Assembly (NCBI GenBank): GCA_964607165.1 | Contig: CAZSIT010000027.1 | Span: forward strand, 1 to 33,369 | Length of the DNA stretch: 33,369 nucleotides | From: DSPP01 sp964607165 | GTDB taxonomy: Bacteria; Zixibacteria; MSB-5A5; DSPP01 | Direction of reading: 5' to 3' | In this document: in pieces, positions 23,572 through 31,599 of the stretch | Layout: every line of letters starts with the position of its first letter | How positions within the stretch are numbered: position 1 is the first letter of the stretch | Translations under genes and position numbers: made by a program | The notes under the pieces: generated by a model | Told to the model about the DNA's origin: nothing | Databases searched by the model: none | What the model saw: the letters and a program-made list of their open reading frames with translations, nothing else

Positions 23572-23929
23572 TTTGTTCTTTCAGCTTGCCCATTTCTCTG
23601 GTCTGCCATTGACGCGCAGGCAAGCGGCGCGTTCGCGCGGCGTTTTTAAGCCCTTGCTTATCCCCTCCCCTACAATGAAGGAGAAAAGCTGGGCAGGTTT
23701 GGCCCTATACGGACCTGGGTTTAACCCTCGAGGGTTGGGAACCTACTGGTATTTTAACTCTTGGAGGGGGGAGGAGTCGACAATCCTTGCCCCTCTTTGA
23801 GGTCAATCCCATCCTAACCTGGCTGTTTAGCCCGGCCGGATAAACACACACATCCCTCTACTAATAGCGAGCGAGTTGTTTTTGGGTCAATTTTTGTTAG
23901 AAATTTGCGTTTTTACCTAACCCCTTTAT

Positions 23930-23980
23930 CCCCTTCCCGAAACGGGAAGGGGAAGGGCGACCACAGGGAGTCGCCCCTAC
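23930..23980. repeat. Composite palindromic repeat (two hairpins)
   Basis: Hairpin one: CCCCTTCCCG (23930-23939) / CGGGAAGGGG (23943-23952), loop AAA. Hairpin two: GGGCGAC (23955-23961) / GTCGCCC (23970-23976), followed by CTAC. The same two-hairpin design recurs at 30671-30721. Confidence 0.7.
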
Positions 23981-24004
23981 GTTTATTTTTTGTATATTTC
24001 GAAT

Positions 24005-25021
24005 ATGTCATACCCGGTATTCATTTTAGGGGCTGGGGCTTCGCACGATTATATCGCTCCTGAAAATCAAGTGGCGGACGAAACTTTTAGACCACCGTTG
24101 ACAAAGTATTTGTGTTCTCCAAAAAGATATGAAGCTATAATAAAATCGTACCGGGAAGTTGAACGTTTAGTCGCAGACATTCAGGTGGCGTTACATAGGG
24201 GCAAGGATTTAGAGGAATATTTGAATGAAGTCCAAACATTGGCAACAAATAATAAGGATCGGTCTCAACAACTGATTGCATTTCAGTTTTATTTACATAA
24301 GCTCTTCCAGAAAATATCTGATGAATTTGGAAGGCAATCTGCGAATAACTACAATGTGCTAATCAATCAAATAAATGATAACGGAGGCAATGCTTGTATT
24401 GTAACGACAAATTATGACTTGCTTTTAGAACAAAACCTTTATGATGTTATTAACGAAAATATAAGTTCTTATATTAAAGGATCGATAAAGGTCATAAAAC
24501 TTCATGGTTCTTGTGACTGGATGTATAGTCTTGATGTGTTTGGGGGGCCTCCAATTAAAAATTCGTATGATTACTTGATAAATTATCAATTTGGGGCGAC
24601 AAGGAACCTTTTTCCAAGGCGGATAACATCCCATAATGTTCAGGTAGATGGAAGAATAGTTCATCTTTGTCCGGCAATTGCGATTCCCCTTCCCGGCAAG
24701 GGTGATTATATCTGCCCCCCTTCACATATTGATGAATTGAAAAAAGCTTTGTCGAAAACCGACAGAATTTTGATTATTGGTTGGCGCGCCAACGATACGA
24801 ACCTTATATCTCTGATCGAAGAACATATAGGGCACTATGTCGAGGTAACAATTATAGCAGGGGGACAGGAAGCCGCAAAAGAAGTAAAAGCGAAACTTGA
24901 ACATATTAAAAATCTTTCCTTTGCTTCCGGTCTATCGAATCAAACCTTCACTCAATTCATCCAAAGTGGCTACTACGAAAACTTTTTTAGGGCTCAGCAA
25001 TTGGCCACAACCCCACTGTAA
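24005..25021 (+). CDS. SIR2-domain protein (candidate NAD+-consuming defence protein)
   Basis: A 338-residue soluble protein with a SIR2-like Rossmann domain across most of its length. Visible motifs: G9-A-G-A-S13 (nucleotide loop FILGAGAS), T134-T-N136-Y-D138, His167 in KLHGSCDW (the catalytic-type His), and ILIIGWRANDTN near residue 255. SIR2-like proteins of this class are NAD+ hydrolases in several anti-phage systems. Unlike sirtuins, this one shows no zinc-ribbon cysteine set. The start is ATG 24005; a TTG at 23990 would add five residues. Codon use is strikingly AT-rich compared with both neighbours, suggesting acquisition. It stands alone, with no partner nuclease or sensor next to it. 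A single-gene defence protein or remnant of a larger system are both possible. Confidence 0.8.
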   Translation: MSYPVFILGAGASHDYIAPENQVADETFRPPLTKYLCSPKRYEAIIKSYREVERLVADIQVALHRGKDLEEYLNEVQTLATNNKDRSQQLIAFQFYLHKLFQKISDEFGRQSANNYNVLINQINDNGGNACIVTTNYDLLLEQNLYDVINENISSYIKGSIKVIKLHGSCDWMYSLDVFGGPPIKNSYDYLINYQFGATRNLFPRRITSHNVQVDGRIVHLCPAIAIPLPGKGDYICPPSHIDELKKALSKTDRILIIGWRANDTNLISLIEEHIGHYVEVTIIAGGQEAAKEVKAKLEHIKNLSFASGLSNQTFTQFIQSGYYENFFRAQQLATTPL

Positions 25022-25110
25022 GAAAAAGAAACAAGATAGTTCCCGGTTTCACAGGCTAAAACCTCTTATTTGACAACAGGTTACGGCGATAAAAAAAGTT
25101 CTAATAACTA

Positions 25111-25140
25111 TTGACAATCCTGCCTTAAAGTTCGTATAAT
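25111..25140 (+). promoter_or_regulatory. Sigma70 promoter of the suf operon
   Basis: TTGACA (25111-25116) and TATAAT (25135-25140) are both perfect consensus hexamers with an 18-base spacer. The predicted start is near 25147, about 86 bases before sufB. Confidence 0.85.
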
Positions 25141-25146
25141 TAAATG

Positions 25147-25163
25147 CCGACCTTTATGGTCGG
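25147..25163. promoter_or_regulatory. Palindrome at the suf transcription start (candidate Fe-S regulator operator)
   Basis: CCGACC (25147-25152) and GGTCGG (25158-25163) flank TTTAT, beginning 6 bases after the -10. Position and CCGAC/GTCGG ends resemble sites used by Rrf2/IscR-type regulators of Fe-S genes. It could equally be a 5' mRNA hairpin. No regulator gene is in the window. Confidence 0.45.
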
Positions 25164-25232
25164 GAATTGTGGGATTGACGATTGGGTCATTCCAAGTTGG
25201 ATGATTGAAAGGGAAAAAAGAAGGTTTTTAAA

Positions 25233-26726
25233 ATGGCTGTAACGGACGAAAAAATAGAGCTTCTGGAACAGGCTGCCGACAAGCCCGGGGTCGAAGAACT
25301 TGTAGGCAAAGAATATAAGTACGGTTTTTATACCGACATCGAGTCGGATGCTGCCCCGAAGGGGCTGAACGAGGATATCATCCGGCTGATTTCGACCAAG
25401 AAAAACGAGCCGGAGTTTATGCTGGCCTGGCGGCTGAGGGCGTTCCAATACTGGCTCAAAATGGCCAAAGAAGAGGGTCAGCCGAAGTGGGCCAATATTA
25501 CCTATCCGGAAATCGACTATCAGAATATCATCTACTACTCGGCTCCCAAAAAGAAGCCGAGACTGAACAGTTTGGAAGAGGTTGACCAGGAGATTTTGAA
25601 GACCTTCGACCGGCTGGGAATACCGCTGGAAGAGCAAAAGATGCTCACTGGCGTCGCCGTCGATGCCGTCTTCGACTCGGTTTCAGTCGCCACGACCTTC
25701 AAAGCAAAGTTAGCGGAACTGGGCATCATCTTCTGCTCTTTTTCCGAGGCGGTGCAGAACCATCCCGAACTGGTGAAGAAATATCTGGGGACCGTCGTCC
25801 CCTACACGGATAACTTCTTTGCTACACTCAACTCGGCGGTTTTTTCGGACGGGTCGTTCGTTTACGTCCCGAAAGGGGTGCGCTGTCCGATGGAGCTTTC
25901 CACCTACTTCCGCATCAACGCCGCGGACACGGGGCAGTTCGAGCGAACACTCATTGTGGCCGACGAAGGGGCCCACGTAAGCTATCTCGAAGGTTGCACG
26001 GCGCCGATTCGGGACACCAACCAACTGCACGCTGCCGTTGTCGAGCTTATCGCACTCGAAGGCGCGACCATCAAATATTCGACCATTCAGAACTGGTATG
26101 CCGGCGACAAGCAGGGGAAGGGGGGGATTTTCAACTTCGTCACCAAGCGCGGGAAAGCTTTGGGCAAGAACTCCAAAATCTCCTGGACGCAGGTGGAAAC
26201 CGGTGCGGCGATTACCTGGAAATATCCAGGCGTCATTCTGGAAGGGGAGAATTCGATTGGCGAGTTCTACTCGGTGGCGGTCACCAACAACTACCAGCAG
26301 GCAGATACCGGCACCAAGATGATTCATTTGGGGAAAAACACGAAGAGCACCATTGTTTCCAAAGGGATTTCGGCCGGGCACGGGAACAACACGTATCGCG
26401 GGCTGGTGAAAGTTCAGCCGCGGGCCAAGGGTGCGCGCAACTACACCCAGTGCGATTCGCTGTTAATCGGCGACTGCTGTTCGGCCAACACTTTTCCGTA
26501 TATCGAAGTGCAGAACAGCTCTTCCAAAGTGGAGCACGAGGCTTCCACCTCGCGCATCAGCGAAGAGCAGATTTTTTACTGCAAGCAGCGGGGGCTTTCG
26601 ATGGAGAACGCCATTTCGATGGTCGTCAACGGCTTTTGCAAGGAGGTTTTCCGGGAGCTGCCGATGGAGTTTGCCGTGGAGGCTTCGAAGTTGTTGTCGG
26701 TGAGTTTGGATGGGAGCGTAGGATAA
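25233..26726 (+). CDS. sufB: Fe-S cluster assembly scaffold SufB
   Basis: A 497-residue protein matching full-length SufB (495 in E. coli). With SufC and SufD it forms the SufBC2D scaffold on which new Fe-S clusters are built in the cytoplasm. The functional residues of E. coli SufB have clear equivalents: Cys407 in QCDSLLIG (E. coli Cys405), and His435 and Glu436 in VEHEAST (E. coli Glu434). The C-terminus NGFCKEVFRELPMEFAVEA is near-invariant in the family. The start is ATG 25233 downstream of an AAGAAGG-type ribosome site. It is the first gene of sufBCDSU, and is separated from sufC by 91 bases containing a hairpin, unlike the tighter downstream junctions. Confidence 0.97.
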   Translation: MAVTDEKIELLEQAADKPGVEELVGKEYKYGFYTDIESDAAPKGLNEDIIRLISTKKNEPEFMLAWRLRAFQYWLKMAKEEGQPKWANITYPEIDYQNIIYYSAPKKKPRLNSLEEVDQEILKTFDRLGIPLEEQKMLTGVAVDAVFDSVSVATTFKAKLAELGIIFCSFSEAVQNHPELVKKYLGTVVPYTDNFFATLNSAVFSDGSFVYVPKGVRCPMELSTYFRINAADTGQFERTLIVADEGAHVSYLEGCTAPIRDTNQLHAAVVELIALEGATIKYSTIQNWYAGDKQGKGGIFNFVTKRGKALGKNSKISWTQVETGAAITWKYPGVILEGENSIGEFYSVAVTNNYQQADTGTKMIHLGKNTKSTIVSKGISAGHGNNTYRGLVKVQPRAKGARNYTQCDSLLIGDCCSANTFPYIEVQNSSSKVEHEASTSRISEEQIFYCKQRGLSMENAISMVVNGFCKEVFRELPMEFAVEASKLLSVSLDGSVG

Positions 26727-26767
26727 GTCGGGAGCGGAGCTCCTCACAGCGATGACCACTCCTTAGT

Positions 26768-26786
26768 CCTCCCCTAAAAGGGGAGG
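26768..26786. repeat. Hairpin in sufB-sufC gap
   Basis: CCTCCCCT (26768-26775) / AGGGGAGG (26779-26786), loop AAA. A small 5-bp hairpin (GGAGC/GCTCC, 26731-26743) precedes it. The main one resembles the first hairpins at 23930 and 30671 and could modulate expression between sufB and sufC. Confidence 0.6.
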
Positions 26787-26817
26787 GAAAAATAAGTGAA
26801 GCGGAACGATAAGTATA

Positions 26818-27609
26818 ATGGAGAAAAAAGGAATGCTGGAGATAAAGAATTTAAGAGTGGCGGTTGGGGAAAAGGAAATCCTCAAAGGCATCAATTTGAA
26901 AGTAAATGCCGGAGAGGTGCACGCCTTGATGGGGCCGAACGGGTCGGGAAAAAGCACTTTGGCACAGGTTCTGGCGGGACATCCGGCTTATCACATCCTT
27001 GAAGGAGAGATTACCTACGAGGGAAAAGATTTGATTGAAATGCAGCCGGAAGAGCGGGCCAAAGAAGGGGTTTTTCTGGCCTTTCAGTATCCGGTGGAAA
27101 TCCCCGGTGTCTCCAACGCCTACTTTTTGCGCTCGGCTTATAATGAAATCCGCAAGCATAAAGGGGAAGAGGAACTGGATGCTATCCAGTTTTTGAAGCT
27201 TTTGCGCGAGCGGATGAAGTTAGTGCATTTAGACGAGTCTTTAATCAGCCGGCCGGTAAACGAGGGTTTTTCGGGCGGGGAAAAGAAGAAAAATGAGATT
27301 TTTCAAATGTCGGTTTTGGAGCCGAAACTGGCGGTTCTGGACGAAACCGATTCCGGGTTGGATATTGACGCTTTGAAAATCGTGGCGCACGGAGTGAACG
27401 CTTTGCGCCGACCCGATAAAGCCACTCTTTTGATTACTCATTATCAGCGGATTTTGAATTACATAACTCCGGATTTTGTACACGTTCTGATGGACGGGCG
27501 GATTGTTCGCTCCGGCGGCAAAGAACTGGCCTTGGAGCTTGAGGAAAAAGGATATGACTGGGCGAGGCAGACCGGCGTTTCTGCCGAGAAGGTTGCCCTT
27601 GGAGTTTAA
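26818..27609 (+). CDS. sufC: Fe-S assembly ATPase SufC
   Basis: A 263-residue ABC-type ATPase that powers shape change of the SufBCD scaffold. Walker A is G39-PNGSGK45-ST. The ABC signature begins at Ser152 (FSGGEKKKNEI). Walker B is LAVLDETDSGLD with Asp175 and catalytic Glu176. The SufC-specific switch-region His appears in LLITHYQRIL. The start is ATG 26818; ATG 26833 with AAAAGG in front is an alternative that would remove five residues. The next gene, sufD, begins one base after its stop. Confidence 0.96.
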   Translation: MEKKGMLEIKNLRVAVGEKEILKGINLKVNAGEVHALMGPNGSGKSTLAQVLAGHPAYHILEGEITYEGKDLIEMQPEERAKEGVFLAFQYPVEIPGVSNAYFLRSAYNEIRKHKGEEELDAIQFLKLLRERMKLVHLDESLISRPVNEGFSGGEKKKNEIFQMSVLEPKLAVLDETDSGLDIDALKIVAHGVNALRRPDKATLLITHYQRILNYITPDFVHVLMDGRIVRSGGKELALELEEKGYDWARQTGVSAEKVALGV

Positions 27610-27610
27610 T

Positions 27611-28939
27611 GTGTTGACCGCAACGCCTGAAAAAGCCAACTATATAGCTGATTTTGAGGTATTCGAACGCAACGGCGCATCCGGCGCTCCGGCCTGGGTA
27701 AGAGAACTGCGACAGAAGGCCTTTTCCCGCTTTAGCGAACTGAATTTCCCGACGATGCGGGATGAGGAGTGGAAGTACACCAGCGTGGCGCCGTTGCTCA
27801 AAGTGCCGTTCCGGTACGCCCCCGAATATTCTGCCCCGGTGCTGTCCAAAGAAGAATTAGGGCGGTTGATTTTCGGGCAGCCGGATTGGAATCGGCTGGT
27901 CTTTGTCAACGGTGTCTATTCTAAAGAGCTTTCCATGGTTTCACGGCTGCCAAAAGGGGTATTGGTTAAGAATTTGGAGCAGGCGCTCTCTGAAAATCCG
28001 GATTTGGTGAAGCAGCGTATAGGAAAATATGCCGGATTCGAGGAAAACGTTTTCACCGCTCTGGGCGCGGCTTTTTTGCAGCAGGGAGCCTTCATCTATT
28101 TTCCGGCGGGCGTGAGTTTTGAAGAGCCGATTCATTTGCTTTTTTTCTCCAGCGGACAGAAATCGGCGACGGTGGCGCATTTGAGAAATCTAATTGTGGC
28201 TGAAGCGGGAAGCCGGGGTGTTGTTATTGAAAATTACATTGGACGCTCGACGGAGCCCTACTTCTCCAACGTAGTGACGGAAATCTTGGTCGGCGAGAAG
28301 GCGCGTTTGGAGCATTACAAGATTCAGAGGGAAAGTGAGACTGGTTTCCAGATCAACCATACCGAAGTTCATCAAGAGCGGGAAAGCAAGTATCTTTCTT
28401 TTTCGGTGGATATGGGTGGGAAGCTGGTGCGGAATAATCATCGGGCGATGCTGGACGAAGAAGTGGAATGTCATTTGAATGGCCTGTACATCGTCACCGG
28501 CCAGCAGCACGTGGATAATCATACGGTGATTGACCATATGAAGCCCTTCAGCAAGAGTTTTGAGTTGTACAAAGGGATTTTGGATGGGAAAGCGCGGGCG
28601 GTTTATAACGGAAAAGTTTTTGTGCGGCAGCCGGCACAGAAGACCGATTCCAAACAAACCAACCGAAATTTAATTTTGTCCGAGGCGGCGAGGGTGGATA
28701 CCAAACCGCAGTTAGAGATTTTTGCCGACGACGTCAAGTGTACACACGGAGCGACCGTCGGGCAATTGGATGAGGAGGCGATTTTTTACCTGCTTTCGCG
28801 GGGAATGAGCCGCCCGAAGGCCATGCGGCTTTTGACCTTTGGCTTTGCCAACGACGTCATCGGGCGGGTTGAAATCGAGCCTTTGCGAAACGAGCTGGAA
28901 GCGGAGCTTTCGGCTCGTTTGCAGCCTCTGGGGAAGTGA
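27611..28939 (+). CDS. sufD: Fe-S assembly scaffold SufD
   Basis: A 442-residue partner of SufB. The start is GTG 27611 with GGAG six bases upstream; the frame is open further back but only inside sufC. The protein opens with a helical N-terminal domain containing the family LNFPTMRDEEWKYT stretch. It continues into the beta-helix core and closes with KCTHGATVGQLDEEAIFYL, where His379 matches E. coli SufD His360, needed at the scaffold interface. It assembles as SufB-SufC2-SufD in the cytoplasm. Spacing of 1 base to sufC and 4 bases to sufS shows one transcription unit. Confidence 0.95.
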   Translation: MLTATPEKANYIADFEVFERNGASGAPAWVRELRQKAFSRFSELNFPTMRDEEWKYTSVAPLLKVPFRYAPEYSAPVLSKEELGRLIFGQPDWNRLVFVNGVYSKELSMVSRLPKGVLVKNLEQALSENPDLVKQRIGKYAGFEENVFTALGAAFLQQGAFIYFPAGVSFEEPIHLLFFSSGQKSATVAHLRNLIVAEAGSRGVVIENYIGRSTEPYFSNVVTEILVGEKARLEHYKIQRESETGFQINHTEVHQERESKYLSFSVDMGGKLVRNNHRAMLDEEVECHLNGLYIVTGQQHVDNHTVIDHMKPFSKSFELYKGILDGKARAVYNGKVFVRQPAQKTDSKQTNRNLILSEAARVDTKPQLEIFADDVKCTHGATVGQLDEEAIFYLLSRGMSRPKAMRLLTFGFANDVIGRVEIEPLRNELEAELSARLQPLGK

Positions 28940-28943
28940 TGAT

Positions 28944-30209
28944 ATGGCCATGGCGACAACCTCCAAGGATATTGCGGTTAGCGTTAGTGCGCACTTTGAA
29001 GTAGAAAAAATCCGCCAGGATTTTCCCGCGCTGCATCAAAAAGTTTACGGTAAGCCATTAGTTTATTTGGATAATGCGGCCACCAGCCAGAAGCCGCAGG
29101 CGGTTATTGACACGCTGGCGCGGTATTATACGATAGAAAATGCCAACATTCATCGGGGGGTCCATTACTTGAGCGAACGGGCGACCTTAGCCTACGAGGG
29201 CGCGCGCGCCCGTGTAAAAGATTTTATCAACGCCCGCGAAGCAAGGGAAATCGTTTTTTGCCGCAGCACGACCGAGGGAATTAATCTCGCGGCTCAAAGT
29301 TACGGGCGCAACTTTCTCAAATCCGGCGATGAAATTTTAATCACGACGATGGAGCATCATTCCAACATCGTCCCCTGGCAGATTTTGTGCGAGCAAATCG
29401 GCGCGGTTTTGCGCGTGGCGCCAATCAACGATGCCGGCGAACTTATAATGGAGCACTTTGAAAAACTGTTGAACGAAAAAACCAAGCTGGTGGCCGTTGC
29501 CCACATCTCCAACGCTCTGGGAACCGTCAATCCGGTTGAGGAGATTATCCGAATGGCGCACCGGCGCGGGATTGCCGTGCTGGTGGACGGGGCGCAGGCG
29601 GCGCCGCATTTAAAAATTGATGTGCAAAGGCTGGATGCCGATTTTTACCTCTTTTCCGGGCATAAGATGTTCGGGCCAACGGGGATTGGCGTTTTGTACG
29701 CCAAGAGTAACCTGTTAGAAAAAATGCCGCCGTATCAGGGAGGCGGAGATATGATACTTTCGGTAACGTTTGAGAAGACCGTTTACAACGTCATCCCGCA
29801 TAAATTCGAAGCGGGAACTCCGAATATCGCCGGGACTGTCGGTTTGGGGGCGACCATTGATTATCTGAACGAAATCGGGATGGAGAATATCGCCGCTTAC
29901 GAAAAAGAGCTTTTGGAATATGGAATGGAGGTTCTCTCGGGCATACCTCGCCTGCGGCTGATTGGAACGGCGAAGGGAAAAGCGGCGATTTTATCTTTTA
30001 TCATCGACGGGGTTCATCCGCACGATGTAGGCACGATACTGGATCGGGAAGGGATTGCCATTCGCACCGGACATCATTGCGCCCAGCCGGTTATGCAGCG
30101 CTTTGGAGTGCCGGCAACGGCGCGGGCCTCAATGGCCTTTTACAATACCAATGAAGAAATTGATGCTCTGGCGGCAGGAATTAAGAAAGTTATCGAGGTG
30201 TTTCATTGA
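28944..30209 (+). CDS. sufS: Cysteine desulfurase SufS
   Basis: A 421-residue class V PLP enzyme that removes sulfur from L-cysteine and holds it as persulfide for cluster assembly. The PLP lysine is Lys241 in FSGHKMFGP. The persulfide Cys379 lies in RTGHHCAQP, the short-loop form typical of SufS rather than IscS. The N-terminus has DFPALHQKVYGKPLVYLDNAAT, a strong SufS signature. The start is ATG 28944 with GGGGAAG upstream; the longer frame from 28839 lies inside sufD. Its stop overlaps sufU (TTGA), consistent with SufS acting directly with SufU. Confidence 0.97.
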   Translation: MAMATTSKDIAVSVSAHFEVEKIRQDFPALHQKVYGKPLVYLDNAATSQKPQAVIDTLARYYTIENANIHRGVHYLSERATLAYEGARARVKDFINAREAREIVFCRSTTEGINLAAQSYGRNFLKSGDEILITTMEHHSNIVPWQILCEQIGAVLRVAPINDAGELIMEHFEKLLNEKTKLVAVAHISNALGTVNPVEEIIRMAHRRGIAVLVDGAQAAPHLKIDVQRLDADFYLFSGHKMFGPTGIGVLYAKSNLLEKMPPYQGGGDMILSVTFEKTVYNVIPHKFEAGTPNIAGTVGLGATIDYLNEIGMENIAAYEKELLEYGMEVLSGIPRLRLIGTAKGKAAILSFIIDGVHPHDVGTILDREGIAIRTGHHCAQPVMQRFGVPATARASMAFYNTNEEIDALAAGIKKVIEVFH

Positions 30210-30655
30210 TTTCCGAAATTGAGGAACTTTATCAAGAGGTCATTTTGGACCATAACAAAAGTCCGCGCAACTTCGGCATTCTGGAAGAGGCTTCGCAAAA
30301 GGCGGAAGGGTATAATCCTTTGTGTGGCGACCGGTTGGCTTTATACGTGAAAATGGATGGCGACGTCATCAAAGATATCCGCTTTCAGGGCTCGGGATGC
30401 GCTATTTCGGTGGCTTCGGCTTCGATGATGACGGCCTGTTTGAAGGGAAAGACCAAGGCGGAGGCGGAGAAAATTTTTAAGCAATTTCATCGAATGGTAA
30501 CGACTGGGGCGAATGGAGATGCGGAAGAGTTGGGAAGTCTGGCGGCGTTTTCGGGCGTTTCGCGGTTTCCGGTGAGGGTGAAGTGCGCCAGTTTGAGCTG
30601 GCATACGTTGAAAGCAGCGTTGGAGAAGAAGAAAGAGATGGTTTCGACGGAATAA
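30206..30655 (+). CDS. sufU: Sulfurtransferase SufU
   Basis: A 149-residue zinc-dependent partner that accepts persulfide from SufS. The ligands are complete: Cys40 and Asp42 (NPLCGD), Cys65 (GSGCAIS) and Cys127 (VRVKCASLSWHT). The ~20-residue insert before Cys127 (GANGDAEELGSLAAFSGVSRFP) separates SufU from IscU, which lacks it. The TTG start is embedded in the sufS stop. A SufSU pair replaces SufE-type accessory proteins in Gram-positive and several candidate-phylum bacteria. The gene is followed by a composite repeat before the next SUF gene. Confidence 0.95.
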   Translation: MISEIEELYQEVILDHNKSPRNFGILEEASQKAEGYNPLCGDRLALYVKMDGDVIKDIRFQGSGCAISVASASMMTACLKGKTKAEAEKIFKQFHRMVTTGANGDAEELGSLAAFSGVSRFPVRVKCASLSWHTLKAALEKKKEMVSTE

Positions 30656-30670
30656 CCTCACCCTTGTATT

Positions 30671-30721
30671 CCCTCTCCACAGGGTGGAGAGGGAAACGGG
30701 CACAATATATTGTGCCCCTAC
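30671..30721. repeat. Composite palindromic repeat (two hairpins)
   Basis: Hairpin one: CCCTCTCCAC (30671-30680) / GTGGAGAGGG (30684-30693), loop AGG. Hairpin two is a 20-bp perfect palindrome centred in GGGCACAATATATTGTGCCC (30698-30717), followed by CTAC. The design matches 23930-23980. It sits between sufU and the A-type carrier gene and may lower or stop transcription partway through the locus. Confidence 0.75.
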
Positions 30722-30771
30722 AATACAAGAAGGAAATTCGTGTTTATAATGAAAATGAAAGGAGATAGAGA

Positions 30772-31140
30772 ATGGTAACGTTATCGGCGATAGCCGGGCA
30801 GGCGGTCAAGGAAATCATCGAGCGGGAGAAATTACCGGCCACGGCGGCTTTGCGGGTCGGAATTACGAGCGAGGGGTGCGAAGGGAGCGGCACGAAATTC
30901 CGCTACGTTTTGGATTTTGACTCCGAGCCAGCCCATCCGGGCGACAACGTTTTTGAAAGCGAGGGGATGAAAATTTTAGTCGATCCCGAAAGTCTGCCGC
31001 ATCTGGACGGCTTGCAGTTGGACGTGCTCAAGAAACTTGGCGGCGTCGAGTTCGTTTTCCGCAATCCAAAAGCCCGTCACAGTTGCGGATGCGGGCATAC
31101 TTTTTCGGAAGAAGAGCCGCGGGCTTCCGAACCGAAGTAG
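30772..31140 (+). CDS. A-type Fe-S carrier protein (HesB/IscA/SufA family)
   Basis: A 122-residue carrier that receives Fe-S clusters from the scaffold and hands them to target proteins. The three conserved cysteines are present: Cys36 (SEGCEGSG), and Cys105 and Cys107 in the C-terminal SCGCGHTF. The length and the FVFRNP segment fit the family. A strong AAAGGAGA ribosome site precedes ATG 30772. SufA, ErpA and IscA cannot be separated by sequence at this level. The location in the SUF locus favours a SufA-type role. The 116-base gap from sufU, with a repeat, means it may have its own promoter, though none is evident. Confidence 0.93.
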   Translation: MVTLSAIAGQAVKEIIEREKLPATAALRVGITSEGCEGSGTKFRYVLDFDSEPAHPGDNVFESEGMKILVDPESLPHLDGLQLDVLKKLGGVEFVFRNPKARHSCGCGHTFSEEEPRASEPK

Positions 31141-31148
31141 CGAAGAGA

Positions 31149-31475
31149 ATGGAAAAAACTCCGATTACAGCTTTGCCGCTGGAGGCGCAGGTCATCGAGG
31201 TTTTACAGTCCTGCTACGACCCGGAAATCCCGGTCAACATTTACGAGCTTGGGTTAATATACGACTTGAAGGTTGACGCAGAGGGGTCGGTCGAAATCAA
31301 AATGACTTTGACCTCGCCCCACTGCCCGGTGGCGGGCTCACTGCCGGGGGAAGTTCAGGAGAAAGTTCGCTCTGTCCCGGGCGTGAAGGACGTGAAACTG
31401 GAGCTGGTTTGGGACCCGCCCTGGGATATGAGCAAAATGTCGGAGGCGACCAAGCTGGCGTTAGGGTTTTTGTAG
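31149..31475 (+). CDS. SufT-like protein, MIP18/DUF59 family
   Basis: A 108-residue protein of the DUF59 family, often encoded with SUF genes and involved in late Fe-S maturation. Motifs are CYDPEIPVNIYELGLIYDL near the start and MTLTSPHCPVAGSLP in the middle, with a conserved Cys in each. The final LVWDPPWDMSKMSEATK is characteristic. The start is ATG 31149, eight bases after the A-type carrier stop; a longer frame from 31083 overlaps that gene and is rejected. It is the last SUF gene and is followed by a strong terminator. Confidence 0.93.
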   Translation: MEKTPITALPLEAQVIEVLQSCYDPEIPVNIYELGLIYDLKVDAEGSVEIKMTLTSPHCPVAGSLPGEVQEKVRSVPGVKDVKLELVWDPPWDMSKMSEATKLALGFL

Positions 31476-31497
31476 ATTTTTTAAGAATTTTTGTCTT

Positions 31498-31525
31498 AAA
31501 AAAGCGGCGTTTGGCCGCTTTTTTT
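31498..31525 (+). terminator. Intrinsic terminator of the SUF locus
   Basis: AGCGGC (31503-31508) pairs with GCCGCT (31514-31519). An A-run (31498-31503) is on the left and seven Ts (31519-31525) on the right. Confidence 0.85.
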
Positions 31526-31537
31526 GTTATTGGCGCC

Positions 31538-31566
31538 TTGTTGTCAAATCAATACAGGGTTATAAT
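31538..31566 (+). promoter_or_regulatory. Candidate promoter for the asparagine-synthetase-like gene
   Basis: TTGTTG (31538-31543) with a 17-base spacer to a perfect TATAAT (31561-31566). It lies 34 bases before the start codon. Confidence 0.6.
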
Positions 31567-31599
31567 CGCCGATGGCCAGTAGGAAGAGATGATCAACTT

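Larger units (their letters stand above)
23225..23989. other. Long non-coding, repeat-rich gap
   Basis: This 765-base stretch has no convincing gene. A 109-codon frame at 23471-23800 has no domain, signal or codon pattern like its neighbours and runs through palindromic sequence. The region holds palindromes at 23396-23421 and 23930-23980 and a nested hairpin at 23533-23571. Much of 23570-23860 is G-rich and T-rich without a structure I can identify. It marks the edge between the exchanger operon and the AT-rich SIR2 gene. Confidence 0.6.

Noticed and set aside
23471..23800. 109-codon plus-strand frame in the gap before the SIR2 gene
   Set aside because: No domain, signal peptide or recognisable motif; it runs through repeat-like sequence and its composition is unlike neighbouring genes.
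23225..23989. CRISPR array in the repeat-rich gap
   Set aside because: The palindromes are not regularly spaced or identical in sequence, and no cas gene is in the window.
24999..25244. Minus-strand frame across the suf promoter region
   Set aside because: Long open frame only because it mirrors sufB coding bias; it crosses the consensus promoter and has no domain.
31541..31566. TTGTCA/TATAAT promoter with 14-base spacer
   Set aside because: The spacer is too short; TTGTTG three bases upstream gives 17.
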